Assembly: GCF_900095265.1 (NCBI RefSeq)
Contig: NZ_LT607653.1
Coordinates: 412,896-476,895, forward strand
From: Janthinobacterium sp. UMAB-56
GTDB taxonomy: Bacteria; Pseudomonadota; Gammaproteobacteria; Burkholderiales; Burkholderiaceae_D
Direction: 5' to 3'
DNA: 64,000 bases
The stretch's first letter is position 1. Each line of letters opens with the position of its first letter. Both the position numbers and the translations under genes were made by a program. This document shows positions 15,464 to 23,908 of the stretch, one piece after another. The notes below the pieces were generated by a model that saw only the letters and a program-made list of their open reading frames with translations, ran no database searches and was not told the origin of the DNA.

Positions 15464-17818
15464 TCAGCCGATGGCCGCCATGGACACCGGTTTCAGCTTG
15501 GCCGCCAGTGCCTTGCCTTTTTTCGCGCGCTTGCCGAAGTGCTCGGCCAGGGCGGTGGCGCCCAGCGACGCATCCTGCGGTTTCGAGGCACGGCCGATGC
15601 CCGAGACGACGACGCCGCGCTGGGTGATCGGCTGCACGGCAAGCATCTTGTCCTTGGCATCGAGGTCGATCAGCTTGACACCGGTGCCGCCCTTGGACAG
15701 GGTTTTCATTTCATCCAGGCCGAACACCAGCAGGCGCGCGCCTTGCGTCAAACAGGCCAGGGCGCTGGCCGCCTCGGGGATGACTTTCGGCGCCAGGGGC
15801 ACGTCACCGTCGTCCAGGGTGATGAAGGCCTTGCCGCCTTTCAGGCGGCTGCTCATGTCGCCAGCCTTGGCGATGAAGCCGTAGCCGGCGCTGGACGCCA
15901 GCAGCAAGCTGGTGGCGCCATTGCCCGCAAAATAGTGCAAGATACGCACGGCATTGCCCGGCGTGCCGCCGCTCAGGTCGCACAAGGTCGTGATCGGCAC
16001 GCCGTCGCCGCGCGCGTTGGGTAGCGCCGAGACAGGAACCGAGTAAATCCTGCCGTTGTTGCCAAAGCCAAGCAGGGTGTCGACCGTGCGGCATTCGAAG
16101 GCGCCATGCAGGGTATCGCCCGCCTTGAAGGTGAACTGCGCCGCATCGTGGCCGATGCCGGTGCGCGCGCGCACCCAGCCTTTTTCCGAAATGATGACGG
16201 TGACCGGCTCATCGACGACCTTCTGTTCCGCCACGGCTTTCTGCGCTTCCTCGATCAGAGTGCGGCGCGCGTCGCCGAACTGCTTGGCGTCCGCTTCGAT
16301 CTCGCGGATGATGGCGCGCTTCATCGAGCCCGGGTTGTCGAGCAGGTCTTGCAAGGATTTTTCTTCCTTGCGCAGCTCGGCCAGTTCCTGCTGGATCTTG
16401 AGCGTTTCCAGGCGTGCCAGCTGGCGCAAGCGGATTTCCAGGATATCGTCGGCCTGGCGTTCGGACAGATTGAACGCCTCGATCAGGGCCGCCTTCGGTT
16501 CATCCGAATTGCGGATGATCTGAATCACCTTGTCGATATTGAGCAGGATCGCTTCGCGCCCTTCCAGAATATGGATGCGGTCCTTGACCTTGCCCAGCTT
16601 GTAGCCAGTGCGGCGCGTGACGGTCTCGAAGCGGAAGTCGATCCACTCGCGCAGGATGTCGCCCAGCCCTTTTTGGCGCGGGCGTCCATCGCCGCCTATC
16701 ATCACCAGGTTGATCGAGGTCGACGATTCCAGCGAGGTGTGCGCCAGCAGCATCAGCATGAATTCCGTCTGGTCCTGGTTCTTCGACTTCGGCTCGAACA
16801 CCAGGCGCACCGGCGCGGCGCGCCCCGATTCGTCGCGGATGGTGTCTAGCGAATTGAGGATCAGTGCCTTCAGGGCCACTTGGTCGGGCGACAGTGCCTT
16901 CTTGCCCAGCTTGATCTTCGGATTCGTCAGTTCCTCGATTTCTTCCAGCACTTTTTGCGACGAGGTGCCCGGCGGCAGTTCCGTCACGACGGCTTGCCAC
17001 TGGCCGCGCGCCAGTTCCTCGATCTTCCAGCGAGCGCGTACCTTCATGCTGCCACGACCGCTCGCATACATGTCCTGGATCTGCGACGGCGGCGTGATGA
17101 TCTGGCCGCCACCGGGGAAGTCCGGGCCGGGAATGATGGCCATCAGTTCGGCATGCGTCATCTTCGGATCGCGGATCATGGCGACAGCTGCTTTCGCCAC
17201 TTCCGCCAGGTTGTGCGACGGGATTTCCGTCGCCAGGCCCACCGCGATACCGGAGGCGCCATTCAGCAGTACCATCGGCAGGCGCGCAGGCAGCAGCTTC
17301 GGTTCTTCCGTCGAACCATCGTAATTGGGCTGGAAATCCACCGTGCCCATGCCGATTTCATCCATCAGCAGTTTGGCGATCGGCGTCAGACGCGCTTCCG
17401 TGTAACGCATGGCAGCCGCACCATCGCCATCGCGCGAGCCGAAGTTGCCCTGGCCATCGATCAGCGGGTAGCGCAGCGAGAAATCCTGCGCCATGCGCAC
17501 CAGCGCGTCGTACACGGACTGGTCGCCGTGCGGATGCAATTTACCCAGCACGTCGCCGACCACGGCCGCCGATTTGCGCGGCTTCGCGGTGGAATTCAAG
17601 CCCAGCTCATTCATCGCATACAGGATGCGGCGCTGCACGGGCTTCTGGCCGTCGCACACGTCGGGCAGGGCGCGGCCCTTGACGACGGAGATGGCGTAAT
17701 CAAGATAGGCGCGCTCGGCAAAGGTGGAAAGGGTCAGCGCTTCGCCGTCGAATACCGGTTCATCCGGCTCGATTGGCTCTGGCTGGGCATCGTCAAATAA
17801 ATTGGTTTGTGTGGACAT
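15464..17818 (-). CDS. parC: DNA topoisomerase IV subunit A
   Basis: The 784-residue protein is the breakage-reunion subunit that decatenates chromosomes together with ParE. The GyrA/ParC core carries the catalytic Tyr139 in [11 protein letters not shown], the [14 protein letters not shown] motif and HPHGD at 95-99. The C-terminal part has the degenerate beta-pinwheel repeats typical of ParC rather than the GyrA box. At the quinolone-determining positions (E. coli Ser80 and Glu84) this protein has Gln100 and Asp104. It is the last gene of parE-hscC-J protein-parC, 48 nt after the J protein, with a terminator behind it. Confidence 0.95.
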   Translation of the reverse strand: MSTQTNLFDDAQPEPIEPDEPVFDGEALTLSTFAERAYLDYAISVVKGRALPDVCDGQKPVQRRILYAMNELGLNSTAKPRKSAAVVGDVLGKLHPHGDQSVYDALVRMAQDFSLRYPLIDGQGNFGSRDGDGAAAMRYTEARLTPIAKLLMDEIGMGTVDFQPNYDGSTEEPKLLPARLPMVLLNGASGIAVGLATEIPSHNLAEVAKAAVAMIRDPKMTHAELMAIIPGPDFPGGGQIITPPSQIQDMYASGRGSMKVRARWKIEELARGQWQAVVTELPPGTSSQKVLEEIEELTNPKIKLGKKALSPDQVALKALILNSLDTIRDESGRAAPVRLVFEPKSKNQDQTEFMLMLLAHTSLESSTSINLVMIGGDGRPRQKGLGDILREWIDFRFETVTRRTGYKLGKVKDRIHILEGREAILLNIDKVIQIIRNSDEPKAALIEAFNLSERQADDILEIRLRQLARLETLKIQQELAELRKEEKSLQDLLDNPGSMKRAIIREIEADAKQFGDARRTLIEEAQKAVAEQKVVDEPVTVIISEKGWVRARTGIGHDAAQFTFKAGDTLHGAFECRTVDTLLGFGNNGRIYSVPVSALPNARGDGVPITTLCDLSGGTPGNAVRILHYFAGNGATSLLLASSAGYGFIAKAGDMSSRLKGGKAFITLDDGDVPLAPKVIPEAASALACLTQGARLLVFGLDEMKTLSKGGTGVKLIDLDAKDKMLAVQPITQRGVVVSGIGRASKPQDASLGATALAEHFGKRAKKGKALAAKLKPVSMAAIG

Positions 17819-17866
17819 GGCGCTTGTTTCAGTATGAAGTAGTGGCGTTTGAATTCTTGGGACCGA

Positions 17867-19648
17867 TTATGACAGCCCGCTTGCTTGTGCGGACCTGCGC
17901 TGCTGCAGATACAGATGACGCACGGTGAAATACAGGACAGACAGCGCCAGTACGGCGCTCAGCTTGATGATGGCCTGGTCTGGCGGGCCACCGGGCTGGC
18001 TGGCGAGCAGGAAGGTGGCGGCTGCGGGCGCGATGACCAGTGGCCACGCGGCGCGCCAGTTCAGTTCGAAAGGCGCAAACAGCATGCCGATGCAGGACCA
18101 GACAAACAGCATGGCACCGAGCACATGCGCTGGCGCGGCGTGCAGATACGTGGCCAGGAATGCGATGGCGCAGCCGACTATCCAGGCTGTGCGCAGGCGC
18201 GGCAGGAAGTGCGTCTGCCCGCCGCAATCGACATATAGTCCCGCCATCGAGCGCAGCGCCAGCACCTGCACGCAGAACAGCAGCATGATGCCGTCGCTCA
18301 TTGCCAGTCCGGTATCGGCCTTGTCCAGCGTGAAAACCATGGTTGCCGCAAAGGCGATCAGGATGCAGGCCAGCAGGCGTCCGCGCAGCAGCGCGTAGTT
18401 GGTTTTCGCCGCCAGCAGCGCCGTGAGGCACAGTCCCACCGAGGTGGCGATGCGCAGCGGCGCGCCAGGCGCGGGCAGCAATAGCAGCAGTGCCAGGCAC
18501 AGGAACGGCATGAGCCAGCCCAATTGCCCCAGGCCTGGGTGCCTGCTCAGCACTGGCAGGCAGGCGTGCAGCTCCTCGCCCAAGGAGGCCATCCAGGCAT
18601 GGGCGGGCGCCGGCTTTTGCCATGCGTTCATGGCCAGGAGCAGGAACGCCAGTGCCTGGAAGCCCAGCAGGCTGGCATAGGCAGCCGTGTCGCCCAGCTT
18701 GAGACCGGCCGCATCGAGCACGCCAGCGAGCATGAAGTGCAGCACGAAACCCAGGCCGCCCGAAGCGAGCGCCGTCTGCTTGAAGTAGCGCTTGGCATGG
18801 ACGGCCTGTTCCCATTGCTCGAACAGGTCCGTATCGAGTTTGTAGGCCAGCATCTCGGCGTGCTGCCAGCGTATCGCGTGCAGCAGCTCGCGCAGCTGCA
18901 GCGTAAATTTTTGGTCGAACAGCTGGCGCGCGTAGGCCGATGGCTGCTGCTGCGACATGATGCAGTCCAGGCCCGGGTAGCTGTCGCGGTTGTCGCTGAA
19001 ATGGTCGAACGAGCGGTCCGCCCGATAGCGCTGCACGGCGCTGCGCACCAGATCCGCATGGCTGCGCGTCAGGTAGGAAAAATCGTGGTTCCAGCCCAGC
19101 TGCTCGAACAGGGCCTGGCGCAACCCCAGGTCATAGCCGGCGCTGGCGCAGTAGCGCAGCGCGCACAGCTCGAATTCCTCGCGCACGTCGAGGTTTAGCA
19201 TGGCGTCGTCCTGCAGCATGCCGGCCAGCACGTCGCTGGCATCCGCGTGCCGCGCCAGCTCCAGGCAGCCTTGCCACAGCATGGCCGCTTCCTGCGCCGG
19301 GTCGATGGCAACCATGCCCCATTGTTCAGGGGGGCGGAACTGCTCTTGCGCGGCTTCGTCGATCACGCCCCACAGGTCGGCCGGTTCCATGGGCGGCGCT
19401 TCTGGCACTTCCGCCGCTTCAGCTTCAGCCGATTGCGGTTCCTGCAGCTCCACAGCAAACCGGGACGCATGGCGCAGCGCGTATTCATATGCCTCGCGCA
19501 GTTCCTGGAAGGCGGCCGGATCGTCTTCGGGACGCGTCACCTTCAAGCGTTTCGCATACGCGCGCTTGAGGGCGCGCTCGTCGCCGGTCGGCTGCGTGCC
19601 CAGGATATCCCACAGGCTGCGCTGTTCCTTGTGCATGCCGCCGTCCAT
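17867..19648 (-). CDS. HscC-type J-domain protein with C-terminal membrane region
   Basis: The 593-residue protein begins with a J-like domain (about residues 10-65): SLWDILGTQ, LKRAYAKRLKVTRPEDDP and FQELREAYEYAL. The canonical HPD tripeptide is replaced by TRPEDDP; I recall a similar RPxxDP version in the E. coli HscC co-chaperones DjlB and DjlC. Residues about 90-285 form a soluble helical domain, and about 295-590 hold eight or so hydrophobic segments. It would stimulate the Hsp70 encoded immediately upstream and tether it to the inner membrane. The ATG follows the hscC stop directly (TAAATG); an in-frame Met five residues later is an alternative start. Confidence 0.8.
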   Translation of the reverse strand: MDGGMHKEQRSLWDILGTQPTGDERALKRAYAKRLKVTRPEDDPAAFQELREAYEYALRHASRFAVELQEPQSAEAEAAEVPEAPPMEPADLWGVIDEAAQEQFRPPEQWGMVAIDPAQEAAMLWQGCLELARHADASDVLAGMLQDDAMLNLDVREEFELCALRYCASAGYDLGLRQALFEQLGWNHDFSYLTRSHADLVRSAVQRYRADRSFDHFSDNRDSYPGLDCIMSQQQPSAYARQLFDQKFTLQLRELLHAIRWQHAEMLAYKLDTDLFEQWEQAVHAKRYFKQTALASGGLGFVLHFMLAGVLDAAGLKLGDTAAYASLLGFQALAFLLLAMNAWQKPAPAHAWMASLGEELHACLPVLSRHPGLGQLGWLMPFLCLALLLLLPAPGAPLRIATSVGLCLTALLAAKTNYALLRGRLLACILIAFAATMVFTLDKADTGLAMSDGIMLLFCVQVLALRSMAGLYVDCGGQTHFLPRLRTAWIVGCAIAFLATYLHAAPAHVLGAMLFVWSCIGMLFAPFELNWRAAWPLVIAPAAATFLLASQPGGPPDQAIIKLSAVLALSVLYFTVRHLYLQQRRSAQASGLS

Positions 19649-21358
19649 TTACAGGAAGCTCTCGCTCTCGACCTGGCGCAACACTTCGTCGAGCGCCTGG
19701 CGCGCCTTGCGAATGGTGTTCGGGTCCTGCGTTTCCAGCGCCGCCTGGAAATTGGCCGTGTGGGCCGCCAGGTACTGGCGTACGTCGCCCAGCGACTGTT
19801 CGTACAGGCGGTCGGCGCGCGTGACCAGGGTGCGGTTTTCCATCTGCTCGCGCGGATGGATCTTCAGGTCAGCCAATTCCGCAAAGCGCTGCTCGATCTG
19901 TTCCGGCGTCATCACGCCCGCGTTGTCGCTGATGATCATCTTGTGGCGTTCCTGCGTGGCCAGCACCGTCACTTCCGCTTCCAGTACGCCGCTGACGTCG
20001 TAGGTGAAGCGCACGTCGATGCCGATCTCGCCGGCCTTTTTCGCCGGTATCGGGAAGCTGATCTTGCCGAGGAAAACGTTGTCGGCCACCAGGCGCGATT
20101 CGCCCTGGAAGATCGCCACGTTGATTTCCTTCTGGTTGTCGTGGATGGTGGTGATGTTTTCCGTGCGCGAAACGGGCACCACGGAATTGCGCTCGATGAT
20201 GGGCAGGTAATGCCCGCCTTCATACTGGTTCGCGCCGACCTGGCGCGAAATCGAAATGCCCAGCGAGTACGGCGCCACGTCCGTCATGACCACTTCGTCG
20301 AGGGCCGCGTCGCGCATCTTGAGGCCAGCCTGCACGGCGGCGCCCAGCGCCACGGCTTCGTCCGGGTCGAGGTGGATGGCGGGGAAGCGGCCGAACATGC
20401 GCGAGACGAGTTTACGCACCAGCGGCATGCGCGTGGCGCCGCCGGCCAGCACCACTTCATTCAATTCAGCAGCGCGGATGGTGGCGTCGCGCAGCGCCCG
20501 CTCCACGGGCAGGCGCAAGCGTGCCAGCAAGGGCTCGCACAGCTGCGCCAGTTTGTCTTCGCTGATCTCCCAGCTGTATTCCTTGTCCTGGTAGCGCGTG
20601 GCCATGCGCGCGGACGGCTGGTCCGACAGCAGGCGCTTGACGCGCTCGGCCTCGTCGCGCAGCAGTTGCTGCTGGCGCGGGTCGAACAAACGGCTGCCGG
20701 CCGCGTCGCGCAAGCCGCTGCCTTCCAGGAAGGCGTCGACCAGTACTGTGACAAAGTCTTCGCCGCCCAGAAAATTGTCGCCGGCCGAGGCGCGCACTTC
20801 CATCACGCCTTCGAACAGCTCCAGGATCGACACGTCAAACGTGCCGCCGCCCAGGTCGAAGACGAGGAATTTGCTTTCCTGTTCCTTGTCGCGGATACCG
20901 TAGGCCAGTGCGGCGGCCGTCGGTTCGTTCAGCAGCCGCTCCACGCGCAAGCCCGCCAGCTGGCCAGCGATGCGCGTGGCCTTGCGCTGCGCATCGCTGA
21001 AATACGCGGGCACGGTGATGATGGCTTCCTCGACCTTGTGGTCCAGGAAAGCTTCGGCATCTTCCTTCAGCGCGCGCAGCACCATCGACGACAGCTCTTC
21101 CGGACGAAATTGCTGCGTGCCGAGGGTGATTTTCTTTTCGCTGCCCATGTAGCGTTTGAAGACGGCGGCCGTCAACTGAGGGTGCGTCTGCAGGCGCTCG
21201 CGCGCGGCGCGGCCCACCAGCACGGTGCCGTCGTCATCGATGCTGACGCACGACGGCGTCAGGTGTTCGCCCAGCGCATTCGGGATGATGCAAGCCTTGC
21301 CGTCGCGCCAGATGGCGACCAGGCTGTTGGTGGTGCCCAGGTCGATACCGATGATCAT
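19649..21358 (-). CDS. hscC: Specialised Hsp70 chaperone of the HscC type
   Basis: The 569-residue protein is an Hsp70 with IGIDLGTTNSLVAIW at the N-terminus, the second phosphate loop VFDLGGGTFDVSILE (about 185-200) and LAGGATRMPLVRKLV in the ATPase domain. The substrate-binding domain starts near residue 385, and the C-terminal lid is short. The length (E. coli HscC is about 556) and the adjacent J protein favour HscC over DnaK or HscA. It overlaps the parE stop by one base (TGATG) and is directly followed by the J-protein gene. No client is known from context, though its place between the two topoisomerase IV genes is suggestive. Confidence 0.88.
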   Translation of the reverse strand: MIIGIDLGTTNSLVAIWRDGKACIIPNALGEHLTPSCVSIDDDGTVLVGRAARERLQTHPQLTAAVFKRYMGSEKKITLGTQQFRPEELSSMVLRALKEDAEAFLDHKVEEAIITVPAYFSDAQRKATRIAGQLAGLRVERLLNEPTAAALAYGIRDKEQESKFLVFDLGGGTFDVSILELFEGVMEVRASAGDNFLGGEDFVTVLVDAFLEGSGLRDAAGSRLFDPRQQQLLRDEAERVKRLLSDQPSARMATRYQDKEYSWEISEDKLAQLCEPLLARLRLPVERALRDATIRAAELNEVVLAGGATRMPLVRKLVSRMFGRFPAIHLDPDEAVALGAAVQAGLKMRDAALDEVVMTDVAPYSLGISISRQVGANQYEGGHYLPIIERNSVVPVSRTENITTIHDNQKEINVAIFQGESRLVADNVFLGKISFPIPAKKAGEIGIDVRFTYDVSGVLEAEVTVLATQERHKMIISDNAGVMTPEQIEQRFAELADLKIHPREQMENRTLVTRADRLYEQSLGDVRQYLAAHTANFQAALETQDPNTIRKARQALDEVLRQVESESFL

Positions 21359-23355
21359 CAGATATCCGCCTCCGCCTCATTGCCGTGTTCCTCGATCCAG
21401 GCGCGGCGTCCGGCCGCTTCGCCTTTACCCATCAACATATTGAAGCGGGAGGCCGAGGCCATGTGGTCGACTTCCCCTAGCGTGACAGGCAGCAAGCGGC
21501 GCGTGTCCGGGTTCATCGTCGTTTCCCATAGCTGCTCGGCGTTCATCTCGCCCAGGCCCTTGAAGCGCGAGATCGACCAGGCGCCCTGTTTCACGCCTTC
21601 CTTGCGCAGCTTGTCCTCGATGGCGACCAGTTCGCCGTCGTCGAGCGCGTAGATCTTCTGCATCGGCTTCTTGCCGCGCGCCGGCGCGTCCACGCGGTAC
21701 AGGGGCGGGCGGGCGATGCAGATGTGGCCCTTGTTGATCAGGACCGGGAAGTGCTTGAAGAACAGGGTCAGCAGCAGTACCTGGATGTGCGAGCCGTCCA
21801 CGTCCGCGTCGGACAGGATGCAGATCTTGCCGTAGCGCAGGCCGGACAGGTCCGGCGAGTCGCCCACGCTGTGCGGATCGACGCCGATGGCCACGGCAAT
21901 GTCGTGGATCTCGTTATTGGCGAACAGGCGGTCGCGGTCCGTCTCCCACGAGTTCAAGACCTTGCCGCGCAGGGGCAGGATCGCCTGGAATTCCTTGTCG
22001 CGGCCCATCTTGGCCGAGCCGCCCGCCGAGTCGCCCTCGACGAGGAACAGTTCATTGCGCGTGATGTCCGACGATTCGCAGTCAGTCAGCTTGCCCGGCA
22101 GGACAGCCACGCCCGAGGATTTTTTCTTTTCCACTTTTTGCAGCGAGCGCTGGCGCGACTGCGCCTGCTTGATCACCAGATCGGCCAGCTTCTTGCCGTA
22201 GTCGACGTGCTGGTTCAGCCACAGTTCCAGCGGCGGCTTGGTGAAGGTCGACACCAGGCGTACGGCGTCGCGCGAGTTCAGGCGTTCCTTGATCTGGCCC
22301 TGGAATTGCGGGTCCAGCACCTTGGCCGACAGCACGAAGGAAGCGCGCGCGAACACGTCTTCCGGCAGCAGCTTCACGCCTTTCGGCAGCAGCGAGTGCA
22401 TTTCGACGAAGTTTTTCACGGCGCCGAACAGGCCGTCGCGCAAGCCCGATTCGTGCGTGCCGCCATTCGAGGTGGGAATCAGGTTGACATACGATTCGCG
22501 CACGATGGCGCCTTCTTCCGTCCACGCCACCACCCAGGCCGCGCCTTCGCCTTCGGCAAAGCCTTCCGAGTCCGGGCCCGCGTACTGCGCGCCTTCGAAC
22601 AGGGGAATCAGGGTTTCGCCATTCGATACCTGCGCCAGCGTTTCGGTCAGGTAGCCGCGCAAGCCTTCCGCGTACTGCCAGGTCTGCGTGTCGCCGGTTT
22701 TCGCGTTGGTCAGGGTGACGGTGACGCCGGGCAGCAGCACGGCTTTCGAGCGCAGCAGGCGTTGCAGCTCCGTTTGCGAGATATTCGGCGAATCAAAATA
22801 TTTTGCGTCGGGCCAGGCCGTCACGCGCGTGCCCGACTTCTTGCCATCGCGCGGGGCGGGGCGGGAACTCAGGGGTTCGATCACATCGCCATGCGCAAAC
22901 ACCATGTGATGCAAGCCGTTGCCGTCGCTTTCCTTGCGCCAGACGGTGATTTCCAGGCGCGTGGACAGTGCATTGGTGACGGATACGCCGACGCCGTGCA
23001 AGCCGCCCGAGAAGGCGTAGGCGCCGCCCGAACCCTTGTCGAACTTGCCGCCCGCGTGCAGCCGTGTAAACACGATTTCCACTGTCGGCACGCCTTCTTC
23101 CGGGTGCAGGCCGACGGGAATGCCGCGGCCATTGTCTTCGACGGTGATGCTGCCATCCGCGTTTTGCGTGACGGCGATATGCGTGCAATGACCGCCCAGC
23201 GCTTCGTCGGAGGCATTGTCGATCACTTCCTGAATGATGTGCAGCGGATTTTCAGTGCGGGTGTACATCCCCGGGCGCTGCTTGACCGGTTCCAGTCCTT
23301 TCAGGACACGGATGGATGATTCGCTGTAGTCGGATGCTGGTTTTTTAGTGGCCAT
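21358..23355 (-). CDS. parE: DNA topoisomerase IV subunit B
   Basis: The 665-residue GHKL ATPase and TOPRIM subunit of topoisomerase IV. Seen motifs are [13 protein letters not shown] (ATP-binding Asn), [24 protein letters not shown], and the TOPRIM residues in [16 protein letters not shown] and [11 protein letters not shown]. Length fits the ParE of betaproteobacteria. It is the first gene of the minus-strand group parE-hscC-J protein-parC. A near-consensus LexA box lies about 80 bp upstream of its start, in the gap shared with the divergent kdp operon. Confidence 0.95.
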   Translation of the reverse strand: MATKKPASDYSESSIRVLKGLEPVKQRPGMYTRTENPLHIIQEVIDNASDEALGGHCTHIAVTQNADGSITVEDNGRGIPVGLHPEEGVPTVEIVFTRLHAGGKFDKGSGGAYAFSGGLHGVGVSVTNALSTRLEITVWRKESDGNGLHHMVFAHGDVIEPLSSRPAPRDGKKSGTRVTAWPDAKYFDSPNISQTELQRLLRSKAVLLPGVTVTLTNAKTGDTQTWQYAEGLRGYLTETLAQVSNGETLIPLFEGAQYAGPDSEGFAEGEGAAWVVAWTEEGAIVRESYVNLIPTSNGGTHESGLRDGLFGAVKNFVEMHSLLPKGVKLLPEDVFARASFVLSAKVLDPQFQGQIKERLNSRDAVRLVSTFTKPPLELWLNQHVDYGKKLADLVIKQAQSRQRSLQKVEKKKSSGVAVLPGKLTDCESSDITRNELFLVEGDSAGGSAKMGRDKEFQAILPLRGKVLNSWETDRDRLFANNEIHDIAVAIGVDPHSVGDSPDLSGLRYGKICILSDADVDGSHIQVLLLTLFFKHFPVLINKGHICIARPPLYRVDAPARGKKPMQKIYALDDGELVAIEDKLRKEGVKQGAWSISRFKGLGEMNAEQLWETTMNPDTRRLLPVTLGEVDHMASASRFNMLMGKGEAAGRRAWIEEHGNEAEADI

Positions 23356-23435
23356 ACGTGTTCAAGCTAAGTAAAGACAGTGGTTGGAACGCCAGGCCAG
23401 GGCACTGCGGGGCGCAATGACAGCGGCGGCGATAA

Positions 23436-23451
23436 CTGTATGAATATACAG
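23436..23451 (-). promoter_or_regulatory. LexA (SOS) box upstream of parE
   Basis: CTGTATGAATATACAG fits the CTGT-N8-ACAG SOS operator exactly, and with its flanks matches the E. coli 20-base consensus at 17 positions. It lies 80 bp before the parE start. On the minus strand a weak promoter (TGACGC, 16 bp, TATATT) overlaps it, so LexA would block parE transcription. It is about 280 bp from the kdp side, too far for a simple role there. The site is seen; SOS control of the topoisomerase IV operon is inferred. Confidence 0.6.
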
Positions 23452-23629
23452 TATATCCCGTCCAGCGTCACTGGGGGAGGGCAGTGCGGCAGGCTTGGCG
23501 TCCTTGTGCGGACGCTCGCGCATTCTATCTTGTCCGGCGGGCAATAGCGCTACTCCAAGGCAACAACAGTGCGCCGTGCGCGTGGTTTTGCGCCCATTGT
23601 GGCCGATTTTATGCGCCAAGACCCCCGTT

Positions 23630-23646
23630 TTTACATCTTGTTTACA
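23630..23646 (+). promoter_or_regulatory. Candidate KdpE-binding direct repeat
   Basis: Two TTTACA hexamers start at 23630 and 23641, an 11-bp period typical of OmpR/KdpE-family regulators. The E. coli kdp operator has a similar TTTATA/TTTACA pair. It sits about 90 bp upstream of the first small ORF of the kdp operon. No strong -10/-35 pair could be fixed between it and the genes. Confidence 0.5.
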
Positions 23647-23729
23647 GCTGCCTCCCCAGTCTTTACGAATTTTTTAGACCCTTTTGGCTAATCTGCTCAC
23701 TATCAAAACAAACCTGTGTGAGGGTGGGA

Positions 23730-23822
23730 ATGGATATCGTGTATCTCGGCTTGATTGCCGTGTTTTTCGTCGTGGTGGCCGGCTTTGCCGTCGCCTGCGA
23801 CAAATTAGGGAGCGTCAAATGA
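23730..23822 (+). CDS. Tiny membrane ORF (30 aa) preceding kdpF
   Basis: The product, starting MDIVYLGLIAVFF, is a single hydrophobic helix (about residues 4-22) with a charged C-terminal CDKLGSVK. GAGGGTGGG precedes the ATG. Its TGA overlaps the kdpF start as ATGA at 23819. It is about the same size as KdpF but different in sequence and may be another small subunit of the Kdp ATPase. No family was recognised with certainty. Confidence 0.65.
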   Translation: MDIVYLGLIAVFFVVVAGFAVACDKLGSVK

Positions 23823-23908
23823 ACGCGTTTTATGTGCTGGGTGCCGTCGTGTCGGCTGGCCTGCTGGTGTACCTGCTGGTAGCACTGCTGAAGGCGGAGG
23901 AACTGTGA
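23819..23908 (+). CDS. kdpF: KdpF, small subunit of the K+-transporting ATPase
   Basis: This 29-residue peptide (MNAFYVLGAVVSAGLLVYLL, then a short tail ending KAEEL) is a single membrane helix with the VYLLVALLKAE end typical of KdpF, which stabilises the KdpFABC complex. Its start overlaps the preceding tiny ORF and its stop overlaps the kdpA start (TGATG at 23906-23910), so all three are probably translated as a coupled set. Confidence 0.88.
   Translation: MNAFYVLGAVVSAGLLVYLLVALLKAEEL

Noticed and set aside
17867..19648. Loss of HPD in the J domain as a sign of decay
   Set aside because: The RPEDDP variant followed by FQELREAYEYAL seems usual for HscC-type J proteins, so it is not treated as damage.
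23362..23619. 85-codon minus-strand frame between parE and kdp
   Set aside because: It covers the LexA box and the parE promoter, has no ribosome-binding site of note and no family; probably chance.
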